A program made the translations under genes and the position numbers. This document shows positions 28,695 to 38,108 of a stretch of 64,000 nucleotides of DNA, in pieces. Numbering within the stretch: the first letter of the stretch is position 1; every line of letters begins with the position of its first letter. The notes under the pieces were generated by a model. The model had not been told where the DNA came from, did no database searches, and saw only the letters and a list, made by a program, of their open reading frames with translations. This DNA comes from a bacterium BMS3Bbin13 (GTDB lineage: Bacteria > Pseudomonadota > Gammaproteobacteria > 21-64-14), in contig BDTW01000044.1 in NCBI GenBank assembly GCA_002897735.1, positions 29,874 through 93,873 on the forward strand. Direction: 5' to 3'.

Positions 28695-28866
28695 GGCCTG
28701 CCAGAGCATAGCTAAAGCCCGGCCCGATTGCGACGTTACTAAGGGGGTACACCGCCCGGCCCGGTGATTCCGGGTCGGCGCCGCCCGCCCCCGGCGGGGG
28801 TCGATCGATTCCCTGAACCTGGAACGATCCCGCTTCCCGGCGGGGGTTGGAGGGCACTCGAGACCC

Positions 28867-29874
28867 ATGACGGCTCACGGGCAACGGATACGGGCGGCCG
28901 TCGGGCCGGTGCTGCTGCTCGCGGCGGTGACCGGGCCGGGGTGGGCCGCAACGGCCTCCGGCCCGCCGCTGCTCTGGCGCGTCGCGGGCTGTACCCCCGG
29001 GCCCAGCTACGTCTTCGCGATCCTGCACTCGGCGGATTCGCGGGTGACCACGCTGCCGCGCCCGGTACGGGTCGCCCTGAACGCCTCCGCGCGCCTGGTC
29101 ATGGAGGTGCTCCCCACGTCGGCGACACTCACGGTCCTGAGCGCCGAGAGTTTCGATCCCGACGAACCCGGCCGGGCGGGACTCGCGTCCCGGCTCGGTC
29201 CCGACCTGTTCGTTGCGACCGCGCGGCGTATCGCCCCCTACGGGGTGTCGGCGGACCTGTTGCGCCACATGCGCCCGTGGGCGGTGGTGGCCACGCTCAG
29301 CCTGCCGCGCCCGAGCGCCGGTATGTTCCAGGAACTGGTCGTGTACCTGCGTGCATACGAGGCGCACAAACCGGCTTCCGCACTCCTCGATCCCGGGTCT
29401 CAGATCGCGTTGTTCGAGAAGCTGCCGGCACGCGTGCAGGTGGCGCTGGTGCGTGCCGTGGTGCGCCGTCACGGTGCCGCGTTGCGCGCGATCGCCGAGC
29501 AGCGCCGCGCCTATCTGGCCGGAGACCTGCCGGCATTGGCGCGACTGCGTGCCGACTATCCGACCTTTCGGGACGATCCGGTCGCGGCGCGCGCGTTCCG
29601 CGCCCTGCTGCGGCGTATCGCGCACCGGGTGGTGGGGCGCCTGCTGCCGCGGCTGCACGCCGGGTCCCGTTTCGCGACCGTCACCGCGCTCAACCTGCCG
29701 GGACCGGATGGCGTACTCCACGGCCTGCGGGCCGCGGGTTGCACGCTGCAGCGCGTGTCGAATGCGCCGCGGGTGCCGGGAACCTACGTCGGCGCCCGTT
29801 CCGGTCCGCGAAGCCGCCAGGACACGGTCTCGCCGGCGCGCAGCGCCACCACCCGCCCGCTGCCGAAAGGGTAG
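28867..29874 (+). CDS. TraB/GumN family exported protein
   Basis: 335 residues with a Sec signal peptide ([18 protein letters not shown]). The start of the mature protein, [23 protein letters not shown], and the late [23 protein letters not shown] correspond to the two conserved blocks of TraB/GumN proteins (PF01963). These are thought to be metal-dependent proteases of the Tiki type, or plasmid-inhibition homologues. The usual GTxH is replaced by AILH here, keeping the His. The last 91 bp overlap the 3' end of pyrC on the other strand; the tail after about residue 305 is low-complexity and probably non-conserved. Confidence 0.78.
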   Translation: MTAHGQRIRAAVGPVLLLAAVTGPGWAATASGPPLLWRVAGCTPGPSYVFAILHSADSRVTTLPRPVRVALNASARLVMEVLPTSATLTVLSAESFDPDEPGRAGLASRLGPDLFVATARRIAPYGVSADLLRHMRPWAVVATLSLPRPSAGMFQELVVYLRAYEAHKPASALLDPGSQIALFEKLPARVQVALVRAVVRRHGAALRAIAEQRRAYLAGDLPALARLRADYPTFRDDPVAARAFRALLRRIAHRVVGRLLPRLHAGSRFATVTALNLPGPDGVLHGLRAAGCTLQRVSNAPRVPGTYVGARSGPRSRQDTVSPARSATTRPLPKG

Positions 29875-30833
29875 TCCGGCGGCACCTTCCAGGGCTCGCG
29901 CCCGAGCGTGAGCGTACCGGTGTTGCGCGCCAACCCGTAGAAGTCCGCACCGTGGAAGCTCGCGAAGGCCTCCAGGCGATCGAGCGCACCGGCCGCTTCG
30001 AACACCTCGGCGTAGAGTTCCAGCGCCGCGTGCGCGGTGAAGATCCCCGCGCAACCGCGGGCCGACTCCTTCACTGCGCGCGGGTGCGGGGCGCTGTCGG
30101 TCCCGAGGAAGAACCGCGGATCCCCGCCGGTGGCCGCCTCGATCAGGGCCCGGCGGTGCGACTCGCGCTTGAGCACCGGCAGGCAGTGATGGTGCGGGCG
30201 CAGGCCCCCGTCGAACAGCGCGTTGCGGTTGAGCAGCAGGTGGTGGGCCGTGACGGTGGCGGCCACGCGTCCCGGGGCTTCACGTACGAACGCCACCCCC
30301 TCTCGCGTGGTGACATGCTCCAGGACCAGCGCCAGCGCCGGGAAACGTTCGTGCAGCGGCGCCAGCACCCGCTCGATGAATACACGCTCGCGCTCGAAGA
30401 CGTCCACTGCCGGGTCGGTCACCTCGCCATGCACCGACAGCACCAGGCCGTGCTCCTCGAGCGCCGCCAGTGCCGGCAGGATGCGTTCGATGTCGCGCAC
30501 CCCGGCCGACGAGTGCGTGGTGGCCCCCGCCGGGTAGAGCTTGGCGCCGAGCACCCGTCCGCTCGCTCGCGCGCGCCGAATCTCCTCCGGTGCGGTCTCG
30601 TCCGTCAGATAGAGCGTCATGAGGGGCTCGAACGCCGCCCCGGGCGGGAGTGCGGCGAGAATCCGCGCGCGGTAGGCGAGCACCGCGTCCACCGTGGTCA
30701 GGGGCGGGTCGAGGTTGGGCATTACCACGGCGCGCGCGAAACGCCGCGCGGTGTGCGGGAGCACGGCGGCCATCCGCGCCCCGTCGCGCAGGTGCAGGTG
30801 CCAGTCGTCGGGCCGTGTCAGTGTGAGTTCCAT
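29784..30833 (-). CDS. pyrC: Dihydroorotase (PyrC type)
   Basis: Zinc amidohydrolase that closes carbamoyl aspartate to dihydroorotate in pyrimidine synthesis. 349 residues, class II PyrC length. Metal ligands: DWHLHLRDG near residue 10, the carboxylated Lys in VLGAKLYPAG near 100, His in LSVHGEV and LVLEHVTT, and the Asp of FFLGTDSAPH near 248. All are present. The stop lies 91 bp inside the end of the convergent TraB/GumN gene. Confidence 0.95.
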   Translation of the reverse strand: MELTLTRPDDWHLHLRDGARMAAVLPHTARRFARAVVMPNLDPPLTTVDAVLAYRARILAALPPGAAFEPLMTLYLTDETAPEEIRRARASGRVLGAKLYPAGATTHSSAGVRDIERILPALAALEEHGLVLSVHGEVTDPAVDVFERERVFIERVLAPLHERFPALALVLEHVTTREGVAFVREAPGRVAATVTAHHLLLNRNALFDGGLRPHHHCLPVLKRESHRRALIEAATGGDPRFFLGTDSAPHPRAVKESARGCAGIFTAHAALELYAEVFEAAGALDRLEAFASFHGADFYGLARNTGTLTLGREPWKVPPDYPFGSGRVVALRAGETVSWRLRGPERAPT

Positions 30834-30883
30834 CGATCGCCGGAATTATGCCACGCGCCGCGCCCGCGTGCGCAATGCCGATC

Positions 30884-30910
30884 GTAGGGGTGGGTTTCAA
30901 ACCCGCCCTG
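30884..30910. repeat. REP-like palindrome upstream of pdhA
   Basis: GTAGGGGTGGGTTTCAAACC then CGCCCTG: a diverged member of the dispersed palindrome family, in the 267-bp gap between divergent pyrC and pdhA. The rest of the gap is AT-richer and should contain both promoters, but no clear boxes were picked out. Confidence 0.55.
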
Positions 30911-31100
30911 TCGAGATGTCCGTTGTTGGCCCCTGACGTGCTGATTTGTCATTGTTTTCATGAGATCCGATGGGGGGCCTGCGATGTCGTTCTCCTTGAC
31001 CTGAGGGCGCAAAAAAATGGATCATATCGGGCTCGTTCGATTCCGGGATACGGCGGCGGCCCGAAACCCGGCCCGTGGATCCGAATACCAAAGGAGTTTC

Positions 31101-32093
31101 ATGGACATTGCCGAAAAGAAACGGATCCTTCGGGACATGCTGTTTGCACGCCGCTTCGAGGAACGCTGCTACGAGGCGTACGTGGAGCGCCGGATCGGCG
31201 GGTTCCTGCACCTCTATTCCGGCCAGGAGGCGTGCGTGCAGGGCGTCATGGAGGCGGCGCGCCCGGGCCACGACTACGTGATCACCGGCTACCGGGACCA
31301 TATCCACGCGATCCGTTGCGGCGCCGATCCCAAGGCGGTGATGGCCGAACTGTTCGGGAAGGAGACCGGTGTGAGCCGCGGGCGCGGCGGTTCCATGCAC
31401 TTGTTCGATGCCGCGCACCGGTTCATGGGCGGTTATGCCCTGGTGGGCGGACCGTTTCCGCTGGCGGCGGGCATGGCCAAGGCCATCAAGATGCGCGGCG
31501 GGGACGAGATCGCCGTCTGCTTTCTGGGGGACGCGGCTAACAACCAGGGGACCTTCCACGAGTCCCTCAACATGGCCGCGCTCTGGAAGCTGCCGGTACT
31601 CTACGTGTGCGAGAACAACCTCTACGGCATCGGCACGCGCATCGACCGCTCCACCGCGGTGCTCGATCAGTACCGGCGCGTGTGCGGCTACGGCATCCCC
31701 GCGGCCCAGGCCGACGGGCAGGACGTGGAGAAGGTCTGCGAGGCGGCGCACGTCGCCGTGGAGCACGTGCGCGGCGGCGGCGGACCCTATTTCCTGGAGT
31801 TGCTCACCTACCGCTACCGCGGGCACTCGATGTCCGACTCCAACGCCTACCGCGCCAAGGAGGAGGAACGCATGTGGAGCGGGCGCGATCCGGTCATCCT
31901 GCTGCGTGACCGTCTGATCGAGGCGGGGGCCATGACCCGGGAGGACTACGAGGCGCTCGACACCGAGGTGCTGGAGGAGATCGAGGGGGAGATCATCGCC
32001 TTCGCGGAGTCCTCTCCGGCGCCGCCGGTCGAGGAACTCGGGCGCTACGTGTGGGCCGATGACGGCTCCTGCCGCTCCGGGGGTGTGAACTGA
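31101..32093 (+). CDS. pdhA: Pyruvate dehydrogenase E1 alpha subunit
   Basis: Thiamin-diphosphate-dependent subunit of the alpha2beta2 type E1, about 330 residues. It starts MDIAEKKRILRDML at ATG 31101 behind AAAGGAG; the longer frame upstream is non-coding. Recognisable blocks are SGQEACVQGV, TGYRDHIHAI, the phosphorylation-loop region RGRGGSMHLFD, the ThDP/Mg motif GDAANNQGTFHESLN (about 141) and YRYRGHSMSD. The stop overlaps the first base of pdhB. This E1 form differs from the single-chain AceE of enteric bacteria. Confidence 0.94.
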   Translation: MDIAEKKRILRDMLFARRFEERCYEAYVERRIGGFLHLYSGQEACVQGVMEAARPGHDYVITGYRDHIHAIRCGADPKAVMAELFGKETGVSRGRGGSMHLFDAAHRFMGGYALVGGPFPLAAGMAKAIKMRGGDEIAVCFLGDAANNQGTFHESLNMAALWKLPVLYVCENNLYGIGTRIDRSTAVLDQYRRVCGYGIPAAQADGQDVEKVCEAAHVAVEHVRGGGGPYFLELLTYRYRGHSMSDSNAYRAKEEERMWSGRDPVILLRDRLIEAGAMTREDYEALDTEVLEEIEGEIIAFAESSPAPPVEELGRYVWADDGSCRSGGVN

Positions 32094-33076
32094 TGGCCGC
32101 CATGATGTACTGGGAGGCGATTCTCCGCGCCCACGACGAGGAACTGGCCAACGACCCGATGGTGATCGTCATGGGCGAGGACGTCGGCGTCGTCGGCGGC
32201 ACCTACAAGGCCACCCGGGGCCTCTACGAGAAGTACGGGCCGGAGCGGGTCATCGACACGCCGATCTCCGAGAACAGTTACACCGGCATCGGCATCGGTG
32301 CCTCGTTTCTCGGCGTGCGGCCGATCATCGAACTCATGTCGGTCAACTTCGCCTGGTTGGCGCTCGACCAGATCGCCAACACCGCATCCAAGGTGCGCTA
32401 CATGTCCGGGGGCCAGCTCGGCGCGCCGGTGGTGATCCGCTCGCCCGGCGGCAGCGCTCACCAGCTCGGCTCCCAGCACTCGGCGCGTATGGAGAAGGTC
32501 TTCATGGGAATCACCGGGCTGCGGGTGGTCACGCCGTCCGGTCCGCGCCAGGCCTATGGGTTGCTCAAATCGGCCGTGCGCTGCAACGATCCGGTGTTCA
32601 TCAACGAGCACGAGTTGATGTACAACCTCAAGGGGGATGTGCCCGACGGGGAGTACTTCCATCCCCTGGAAGGCTCCGAGCTGGCGCGCGAGGGGCGTGA
32701 CGTCACCCTGTTCGGGTACAACGTCTCGGTGCACTGGTGTCTGCAGGCCGCCGAGGTGCTCGCCCGCGAGCACGGTATCGAGGCCGAGGTGGTCGATCTC
32801 TATGCCCTGAGTCCGCTCGACCGCGCCGGGATCGCGCGCTCGGTCTCGCACACCCACCGGGCGGTGATCGCCGAGGAGGCGGAAGCGCCGGTCGGGGTCG
32901 GGGCGGAGGTGATGGCGATCCTCAACGAGGAGTGCTTCTTCGAGCTGGATGCGCCGCCGCTGCGGGTCTCGGCGCGCAACGTGCCGATCCCCTACGCCCG
33001 GACGATGGAGAAGGCCGCGATCCCGAACGCCGCGGAGGTCGTGCAGGCGGTGCTGGCGCTGTTCGGCCGCGCCTGA
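32093..33076 (+). CDS. pdhB: Pyruvate dehydrogenase E1 beta subunit
   Basis: Partner of PdhA, 327 residues; supplies the conserved Glu of the ThDP site. It begins MAAMMYWEAILRAHDEEL. Visible blocks are VMGEDVGVVGGTYKATRGL, DTPISENSYTGIGIGAS, SPGGSAHQLGSQHS (His region of the substrate channel) and VVDLYALSPLDRAGI. One-base overlap with pdhA (TGATG). It is followed after 154 bp by the E2-E3 fusion, completing the complex. Confidence 0.94.
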   Translation: MAAMMYWEAILRAHDEELANDPMVIVMGEDVGVVGGTYKATRGLYEKYGPERVIDTPISENSYTGIGIGASFLGVRPIIELMSVNFAWLALDQIANTASKVRYMSGGQLGAPVVIRSPGGSAHQLGSQHSARMEKVFMGITGLRVVTPSGPRQAYGLLKSAVRCNDPVFINEHELMYNLKGDVPDGEYFHPLEGSELAREGRDVTLFGYNVSVHWCLQAAEVLAREHGIEAEVVDLYALSPLDRAGIARSVSHTHRAVIAEEAEAPVGVGAEVMAILNEECFFELDAPPLRVSARNVPIPYARTMEKAAIPNAAEVVQAVLALFGRA

Positions 33077-33230
33077 GGCACGGCGCACCGGTGCCGGGCG
33101 CGGCGCGGAATTCGGTGCGTGAACTTCCGGTAGGCGGTTCCCCGCCGGCGTGCGCCGGCACCTTTGAGATTTCATGCTGGAGAAGACGCCGGTACGCGCG
33201 TGCGCGAGCGGCGCTTGGAAGGAACGAGTC

Positions 33231-35924
33231 ATGAGCGAACCCTATACGATCAAGATGCCCCAGCTTTCCGACACGATGACGGAGGGCACCGTCGTGAGCT
33301 GGGAGAAACGGCCCGGCGATGCGGTACGGCGCGGCGATGTCGTGGCGCAGGTCGAGACGGACAAGGCGATCATGGACGTGGAGGTCTTCCGCGATGGTTA
33401 CCTGTCCGGCCCCCTGGCTCCGGTCGACGCCGTGGTGCCGGTCGGAGAGGCGCTCGGCTACTTGGTCGCGGAGGCCGCGCAGGTCGTGCGCGGGCAGGAG
33501 CCGTCGGCCGCCGCGCCCGCCCGGACGCCCGTCCCGGTGTCCGCCCCGGTGTCCGCGGTTCCGGTCGCGGGACCCCCGGCCGGCGCCGGTGTTGGATCGG
33601 CGCCGGGGCCGTCCCCACGCCCCACGCGCGGACAGGCCTCGCCGTACGCGCGTCGCCTCGCCGCCCAACGCGGAGTGGATCTCAATCCGTTGCGCGGCAG
33701 CGGGTCGGGTGACGTGATCGTCGGCGCCGACGTGCTGCGCGAGGACCCGACCACGGGGGCCGCGCTGCCGCCGGGTACGCGGCCCGCCGTGGAACCGCCG
33801 GTGCCGGGCGACGGGCGGGCGATGAACGCGATGGAGAAAGCGGTCAGCCACAGTATGACCTCGGCGCTGACCATGCCCACCTTCCATGTCACAGTGAAGG
33901 TGGATCCGAGGACGCTGATGGCGGCGGCCAAGGCGCTGGGTGTGTCCGTGACGGTGGCCATCGCCAAGGCCTGCGCGCTTGCGCTGCAGCGCCACCCGCA
34001 GGTGAACTGGACCTACCAGCCGGTGGATCGGGTGGTGGAGCGCGACTGGGTGGATATCGGCATGGCGGTCGCCACCGAGGACGGCGGGCTCGTGGTGCCG
34101 GTGCTGCGCCGTTGCGAGTCGCGCGGCCTCCAGGAACTCGACGCGGCCTGGAAGGAGTTGGTCGGGCGCGCGCGCCGGCGGCGTCTGAAGCCCGAGGAGT
34201 ACCGCGATCCGACCTTCCAGATCTCGAATCTCGGGATGTTCGGGGTGAGTTATTTCGACGCCATACCCACCCCGGGGATCGCGGCGATCCTCGCGATCTC
34301 GAGCAGCGGGGCACAGGGTATGCCGGTGACGATCACCGCCGATCACCGGGTGGTCAACGGGGCGATCGCCGCGCAGTTCCTGAATACCCTGCGCGAGACG
34401 ATCGAACACCCCGATGCCTGGATGCGTCCGCCCGGCCCGCGGATCCCGGCCGGCGAGTGGGACTATCCGGTGGTGGTGATCGGCGCCGGCCCCGGCGGCG
34501 AGGACTGTGCCCGGGAACTGGCCGAGCACGGCCTCCGGGCGGTCCTCATCAGCGACGCGCCGCTGCCCGGCGGCGAGTGCCTGTGGCGCGGCTGCATCCC
34601 GTCCAAGACCTGGCGTGCCGCGGCGGATCGCATCCGTGACCGGGCCCACGACGCGCATCTCGGCGTCGAAGGCACTACACGCGCGCGGCTTGTGTGGGAG
34701 AAGCTCGAGGCGACCCGCCGCGGCATCCTCGAGACCCGCGGCGCGATGGCCGAGAAGACCGACAAGGGGCTGCGCATTCGCATCGAGCAGGGGACGGCGC
34801 GCTTCGAGGACGCGCATACTCTGTTCATCGACGACTCGGCCAACGACGCGGATCCGCATCGTCGGCCGCGGCCCGGCGACGGGTCGCACGGGCGGCGCAT
34901 CACCTTCGGCTGCGCCGTGATCGCCACCGGGGCGCCGCCGTTCGTGCCGCCGATCCCGGGCGCACGCGAGGGTCTGGAGACGGGCGGCGTGCTGACCTCG
35001 GACACGATCTGGGGGCTGGAACGCGTGCCGCGGCGCCTCGTGGTGATCGGCGCCGGTGCGATCGGCGCCGAGATGGCCCAGATATTTCAGGACTTCGGCG
35101 TGCGCGTCACCCTGATCGAGGCCCGGGAGCAAATCCTCGCCGAGGTCGAGCCGGAGATCGCCGGGCGTCTGACGCAGATCCTCTCGGCCGACCCGCGCCT
35201 CGTCGTGGAGGTGGGTGCCGCGGTGCGCCGCATCTCGGGGACGCCCGGCGCGATGAAGGTCGCGTATCAGGATGTCGCCGGCAAGGTGCACACGGTGAAC
35301 TGCGGCTATGTGTTGATGGCCACGGGCAAGCGCCCGGATCTCTCCCGGCTGGGTCTGGAGAACGCCGGCGTGGCGATCGAGAACGGGGTGATCCGCGCCG
35401 ACACGCGCTGTCGCACCAGTGTCGAACACCTGTATGCCGTGGGCGACGTGATCGGCGGTCTGATGCTGGCGCACACCGCGGCCCGGCAGGGCCGCGTGGC
35501 GGCGGCGGCGATCGCCGGCGAGGAGGCCGTATATGACGCCGACCGCGATTGCGGCGTGATCTTCACCCGGCCGCAGGCGGCGTTCGCCGGGCTCTCCGTG
35601 GAACAGGCCAAGGCGCGCGGCCTGGATGCGGTGGAGGTCAAGGTGGCGCTCAGTATCGATGCCAAGGCCATGATCACCGGCGAGACCGAGGGACTCGTCA
35701 AGCTGGTGGCCGAGCGCGGCACGCACCGCATTCTCGGCGTGCACCTGCTGGCCGATCACGCCGATACGCTCATCGGCGAGGCGGTGATGATGGTCGGCGC
35801 GGGTCTGCGCCTGGAGCAGGTCGCCGAGGCGATCCACCCCCATCCGACCCAGACCGAATTGTTCGGAGACCTCGCCCGGCGCCTGCTCTCGCGGCTGCGG
35901 CGCACCGCGAAGGTGCAGGGATAG
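33231..35924 (+). CDS. Fused dihydrolipoamide acetyltransferase (E2) - dihydrolipoyl dehydrogenase (E3)
   Basis: Single 897-residue polypeptide carrying two complex subunits. Lipoyl domain 1-80, with the lipoyl Lys45 in VETDKAIMD. Pro/Ala linker about 86-133. Peripheral-subunit-binding domain about 134-170 (SPYARRLAAQRGVDL). E2 catalytic domain about 195-400, ending near TITADHRVVNGA: His372 is present, but the usual Asp of DHRxxDG is Asn376. From about 412 a complete E3 follows: FAD site VVVIGAGPGGEDCA, redox disulfide Cys450/Cys455 (GGECLWRGCIPSK), NAD site VVIGAGAIGAEMA and the C-terminal HPHPTQTE active-site His-Glu pair. The frame is uninterrupted across the junction. ATG 33231 follows GGAAGGA; a further in-frame ATG at 33174 lacks support. 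No separate E3 is seen. Confidence 0.92.
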   Translation: MSEPYTIKMPQLSDTMTEGTVVSWEKRPGDAVRRGDVVAQVETDKAIMDVEVFRDGYLSGPLAPVDAVVPVGEALGYLVAEAAQVVRGQEPSAAAPARTPVPVSAPVSAVPVAGPPAGAGVGSAPGPSPRPTRGQASPYARRLAAQRGVDLNPLRGSGSGDVIVGADVLREDPTTGAALPPGTRPAVEPPVPGDGRAMNAMEKAVSHSMTSALTMPTFHVTVKVDPRTLMAAAKALGVSVTVAIAKACALALQRHPQVNWTYQPVDRVVERDWVDIGMAVATEDGGLVVPVLRRCESRGLQELDAAWKELVGRARRRRLKPEEYRDPTFQISNLGMFGVSYFDAIPTPGIAAILAISSSGAQGMPVTITADHRVVNGAIAAQFLNTLRETIEHPDAWMRPPGPRIPAGEWDYPVVVIGAGPGGEDCARELAEHGLRAVLISDAPLPGGECLWRGCIPSKTWRAAADRIRDRAHDAHLGVEGTTRARLVWEKLEATRRGILETRGAMAEKTDKGLRIRIEQGTARFEDAHTLFIDDSANDADPHRRPRPGDGSHGRRITFGCAVIATGAPPFVPPIPGAREGLETGGVLTSDTIWGLERVPRRLVVIGAGAIGAEMAQIFQDFGVRVTLIEAREQILAEVEPEIAGRLTQILSADPRLVVEVGAAVRRISGTPGAMKVAYQDVAGKVHTVNCGYVLMATGKRPDLSRLGLENAGVAIENGVIRADTRCRTSVEHLYAVGDVIGGLMLAHTAARQGRVAAAAIAGEEAVYDADRDCGVIFTRPQAAFAGLSVEQAKARGLDAVEVKVALSIDAKAMITGETEGLVKLVAERGTHRILGVHLLADHADTLIGEAVMMVGAGLRLEQVAEAIHPHPTQTELFGDLARRLLSRLRRTAKVQG

Positions 35925-35953
35925 ACGGCCTCGTCGGCATCGAAACCGCTCGA

Positions 35954-36712
35954 CGATGTTGACGGCATCCCCCTGTAGGGCGGGGCTGGCCCCGCCGACG
36001 GCGTTGGAGATTCCCATGCCGTGTGTGGGCGCGGTTCGGCGGTGTCGGCCGGGCGAGCCCGGCCCTACGGGTGGGTTCGATCGCTGATGCGTGCATAGGG
36101 CGTCGTGTCCCGCCGATGTTGACGGTATCCCCTTGTGGGCGGGGCTCGCCCCGCCGACGACGTTGGAGATTCCCATGCCGTGTGTGGGCGCGGTTCGGCG
36201 GTGTCGGCCGGGCGAGCCCGGCCCTACGGGTGGGTTCGATCGCCGATGCGTGCATAGGGCGTCGTGTCCCGCCGATGTTGACGGCATCCCCCTGTAGGGC
36301 GGGGCTGGCTCCGCCGACGACGTTGGAGATTCCCATGCCGTGTGTGGGCGCGGTTCGGCGGTGTCGGCCGGGCGAGCCCGGCCCTACGGGTGGGTTCGAT
36401 CGCTGATGCGTGCATAGGGCGTCGCGTCCCGCCGATGTTGACGGCATCCCCCTGTAGGGCGGGGCTGGCCCCGCCGACGACGCTGGAGATTCCCATGCCG
36501 TGTGTGGGTGCGGTTCGGCGGTGCCGGCCGGGCGAGCCCGGCCCTACGGGTGGGTTCGATCGCTGATGCGTGCATAGGGCGTCGCGTCCCGCCGATGTTG
36601 ACGGCATCCCCCTGTAGGGCGGGGCTGGCCCCGCCGATGACGTTGGAGATTCCCATGCCGTGTGTGGGCGCGGTTCGGCGGTGCCGGCCGGGCGAGCCCG
36701 GCCCTACGGTGT
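35954..36712. repeat. Tandem array, 160-bp unit, nearly five copies
   Basis: The landmark GATGTTGACGG recurs at 35955, 36115, 36274, 36434 and 36594, a period of 159-160 bp, with only scattered substitutions between copies. The last unit is cut after GGCCCTACGG near 36712. Each unit contains two dispersed palindromes in opposite orientation: TGTAGGGCGGGGCTGGCCCC and GGCCGGGCGAGCCCGGCCCT. Frames run open through the array on both strands, but this follows from repetition and high GC, not coding. It fills the gap between the E2-E3 gene and argG. Confidence 0.95.
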
Positions 36713-36735
36713 CCCGCGGCTATCATGGATCCAAG

Positions 36736-36753
36736 GGCGGGCCTCGGCCCGCC
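36736..36753. repeat. REP-like palindrome upstream of argG
   Basis: GGCGGGCCTCGGCCCGCC, a perfect-armed single copy of the dispersed palindrome about 100 bp before argG, just beyond the tandem array. Confidence 0.7.
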
Positions 36754-36852
36754 GGCCGTGATGCACGCCGCGGGGGCGCCAAATCGATTAGAATCGAACC
36801 GCCGCGGCGGGTGCCGCGGGATCCGATCCGTCTGCGCATTCCGGGAGCCCTC

Positions 36853-38073
36853 ATGTCCAGCGTACGAAAAGTCGTCCTCGCCTACTCCGGCGGCCTCGAT
36901 ACCTCGGTGATCCTGAAGTGGTTGCAGGAGACCTACGGTTGCGAGGTGGCCACCTTCACCGCCGACATCGGTCAGGGGGAGGAGGTCGAGCCGGCGCGCG
37001 CCAAGGCGCAGGCCATGGGCGTGCGCGAGATCTTCATCGAGGACCTGCGCGAGACGTTCGCCCGCGACTACGTCTTCCCCATGTTCCGCGCCAACGCGCT
37101 CTACGAGGGCGAGTATCTGCTCGGGACCTCGATTGCGCGGCCGCTGATCGCCCGGCGCCTAGTGGAGATCGCGGCCGAGACCGGTGCCGACGCCGTGGCG
37201 CACGGGGCGACCGGCAAGGGCAACGACCAAGTGCGCTTCGAACTGGGCGCCTACGCGCTCGACCCGGACATCCGCATCATCGCCCCGTGGCGCGAGTGGG
37301 ATCTGCTCTCTCGCGAGCGGCTGCTCGCCTACGCCGAGCGCTACGCCATCCCGGTGGAGGCGAAGCGCGGTACGCGTTCACCGTATTCCATGGACGCCAA
37401 CCTGCTGCACATCTCCTACGAGGGCGGGCCTCTGGAAGATCCGTGGAACGAACCCGAAGAGGCGATGTGGCGCTGGACCACGGCGCCCGAACGCGCGCCC
37501 GACACGCCCACCGAGCTTGAACTCGTCTTCGATCACGGCGACGTGACGGCGATCAACGGCGAGGCCATGAGCCCCGCGCAGGTGCTCGAGACGCTCAACC
37601 GCCACGGCGGACGCAACGGCATCGGCCGTCTGGACCTGGTGGAGAACCGCTACGTCGGCATGAAGTCGCGTGGCTGCTACGAGACCCCCGGCGGCACCAT
37701 CCTGCTCAAGGCGCACCGTGCCATGGAGTCGCTGACGCTCGATCGCGAGGTGGCGCACCTCAAGGACGAACTGATGCCGCGCTACGCGAGCCTGATCTAC
37801 AACGGCTACTGGTGGAGCCCCGAGCGGGCGCTGTTGCAGCGGGTCGTCGACGACTCGCAGGCGCACGTCAACGGGCGCGTGCGGGTGCGGCTCTACAGGG
37901 GCACGGTCACGGTGACCGGGCGCACCTCCGACACCGACAGCCTGTTCGACCCGGCGGCGGCGACCTTCGAAGACGACGCCGGTGCCTACGACCAGCGCGA
38001 CGCCGCCGGGTTCATCCGTCTCAACGCCCTGCGCCTGCGTATCGCCGCGCGCAACGCCCGGCGCCGGAGCTGA
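36853..38073 (+). CDS. argG: Argininosuccinate synthase
   Basis: ATP-dependent condensation of citrulline and aspartate in arginine synthesis, using the citrulline made by ArgF. 406 residues from [18 protein letters not shown]; the long open frame upstream is repeat DNA. The PP-loop [10 protein letters not shown] is at about residues 9-18. Other conserved blocks are [13 protein letters not shown] (about 118), [15 protein letters not shown] and [17 protein letters not shown]. Length and motifs are normal. Confidence 0.96.
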   Translation: MSSVRKVVLAYSGGLDTSVILKWLQETYGCEVATFTADIGQGEEVEPARAKAQAMGVREIFIEDLRETFARDYVFPMFRANALYEGEYLLGTSIARPLIARRLVEIAAETGADAVAHGATGKGNDQVRFELGAYALDPDIRIIAPWREWDLLSRERLLAYAERYAIPVEAKRGTRSPYSMDANLLHISYEGGPLEDPWNEPEEAMWRWTTAPERAPDTPTELELVFDHGDVTAINGEAMSPAQVLETLNRHGGRNGIGRLDLVENRYVGMKSRGCYETPGGTILLKAHRAMESLTLDREVAHLKDELMPRYASLIYNGYWWSPERALLQRVVDDSQAHVNGRVRVRLYRGTVTVTGRTSDTDSLFDPAAATFEDDAGAYDQRDAAGFIRLNALRLRIAARNARRRS

Positions 38074-38108
38074 GCCGCCCGGGGCCGGGAAGGGTTCCAC
38101 GGCGCGGT

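Noticed and set aside
32922..36287. A 1121-codon open frame on the minus strand across pdhB and the E2-E3 gene
   Set aside because: It is antisense to well-supported genes, rich in Arg/His/Pro from GC-rich codon shadowing, and runs through the tandem repeats.
35954..36712. Possible CRISPR array
   Set aside because: Repeats are about 160 bp and contiguous with no unique spacers; this is a tandem duplication.
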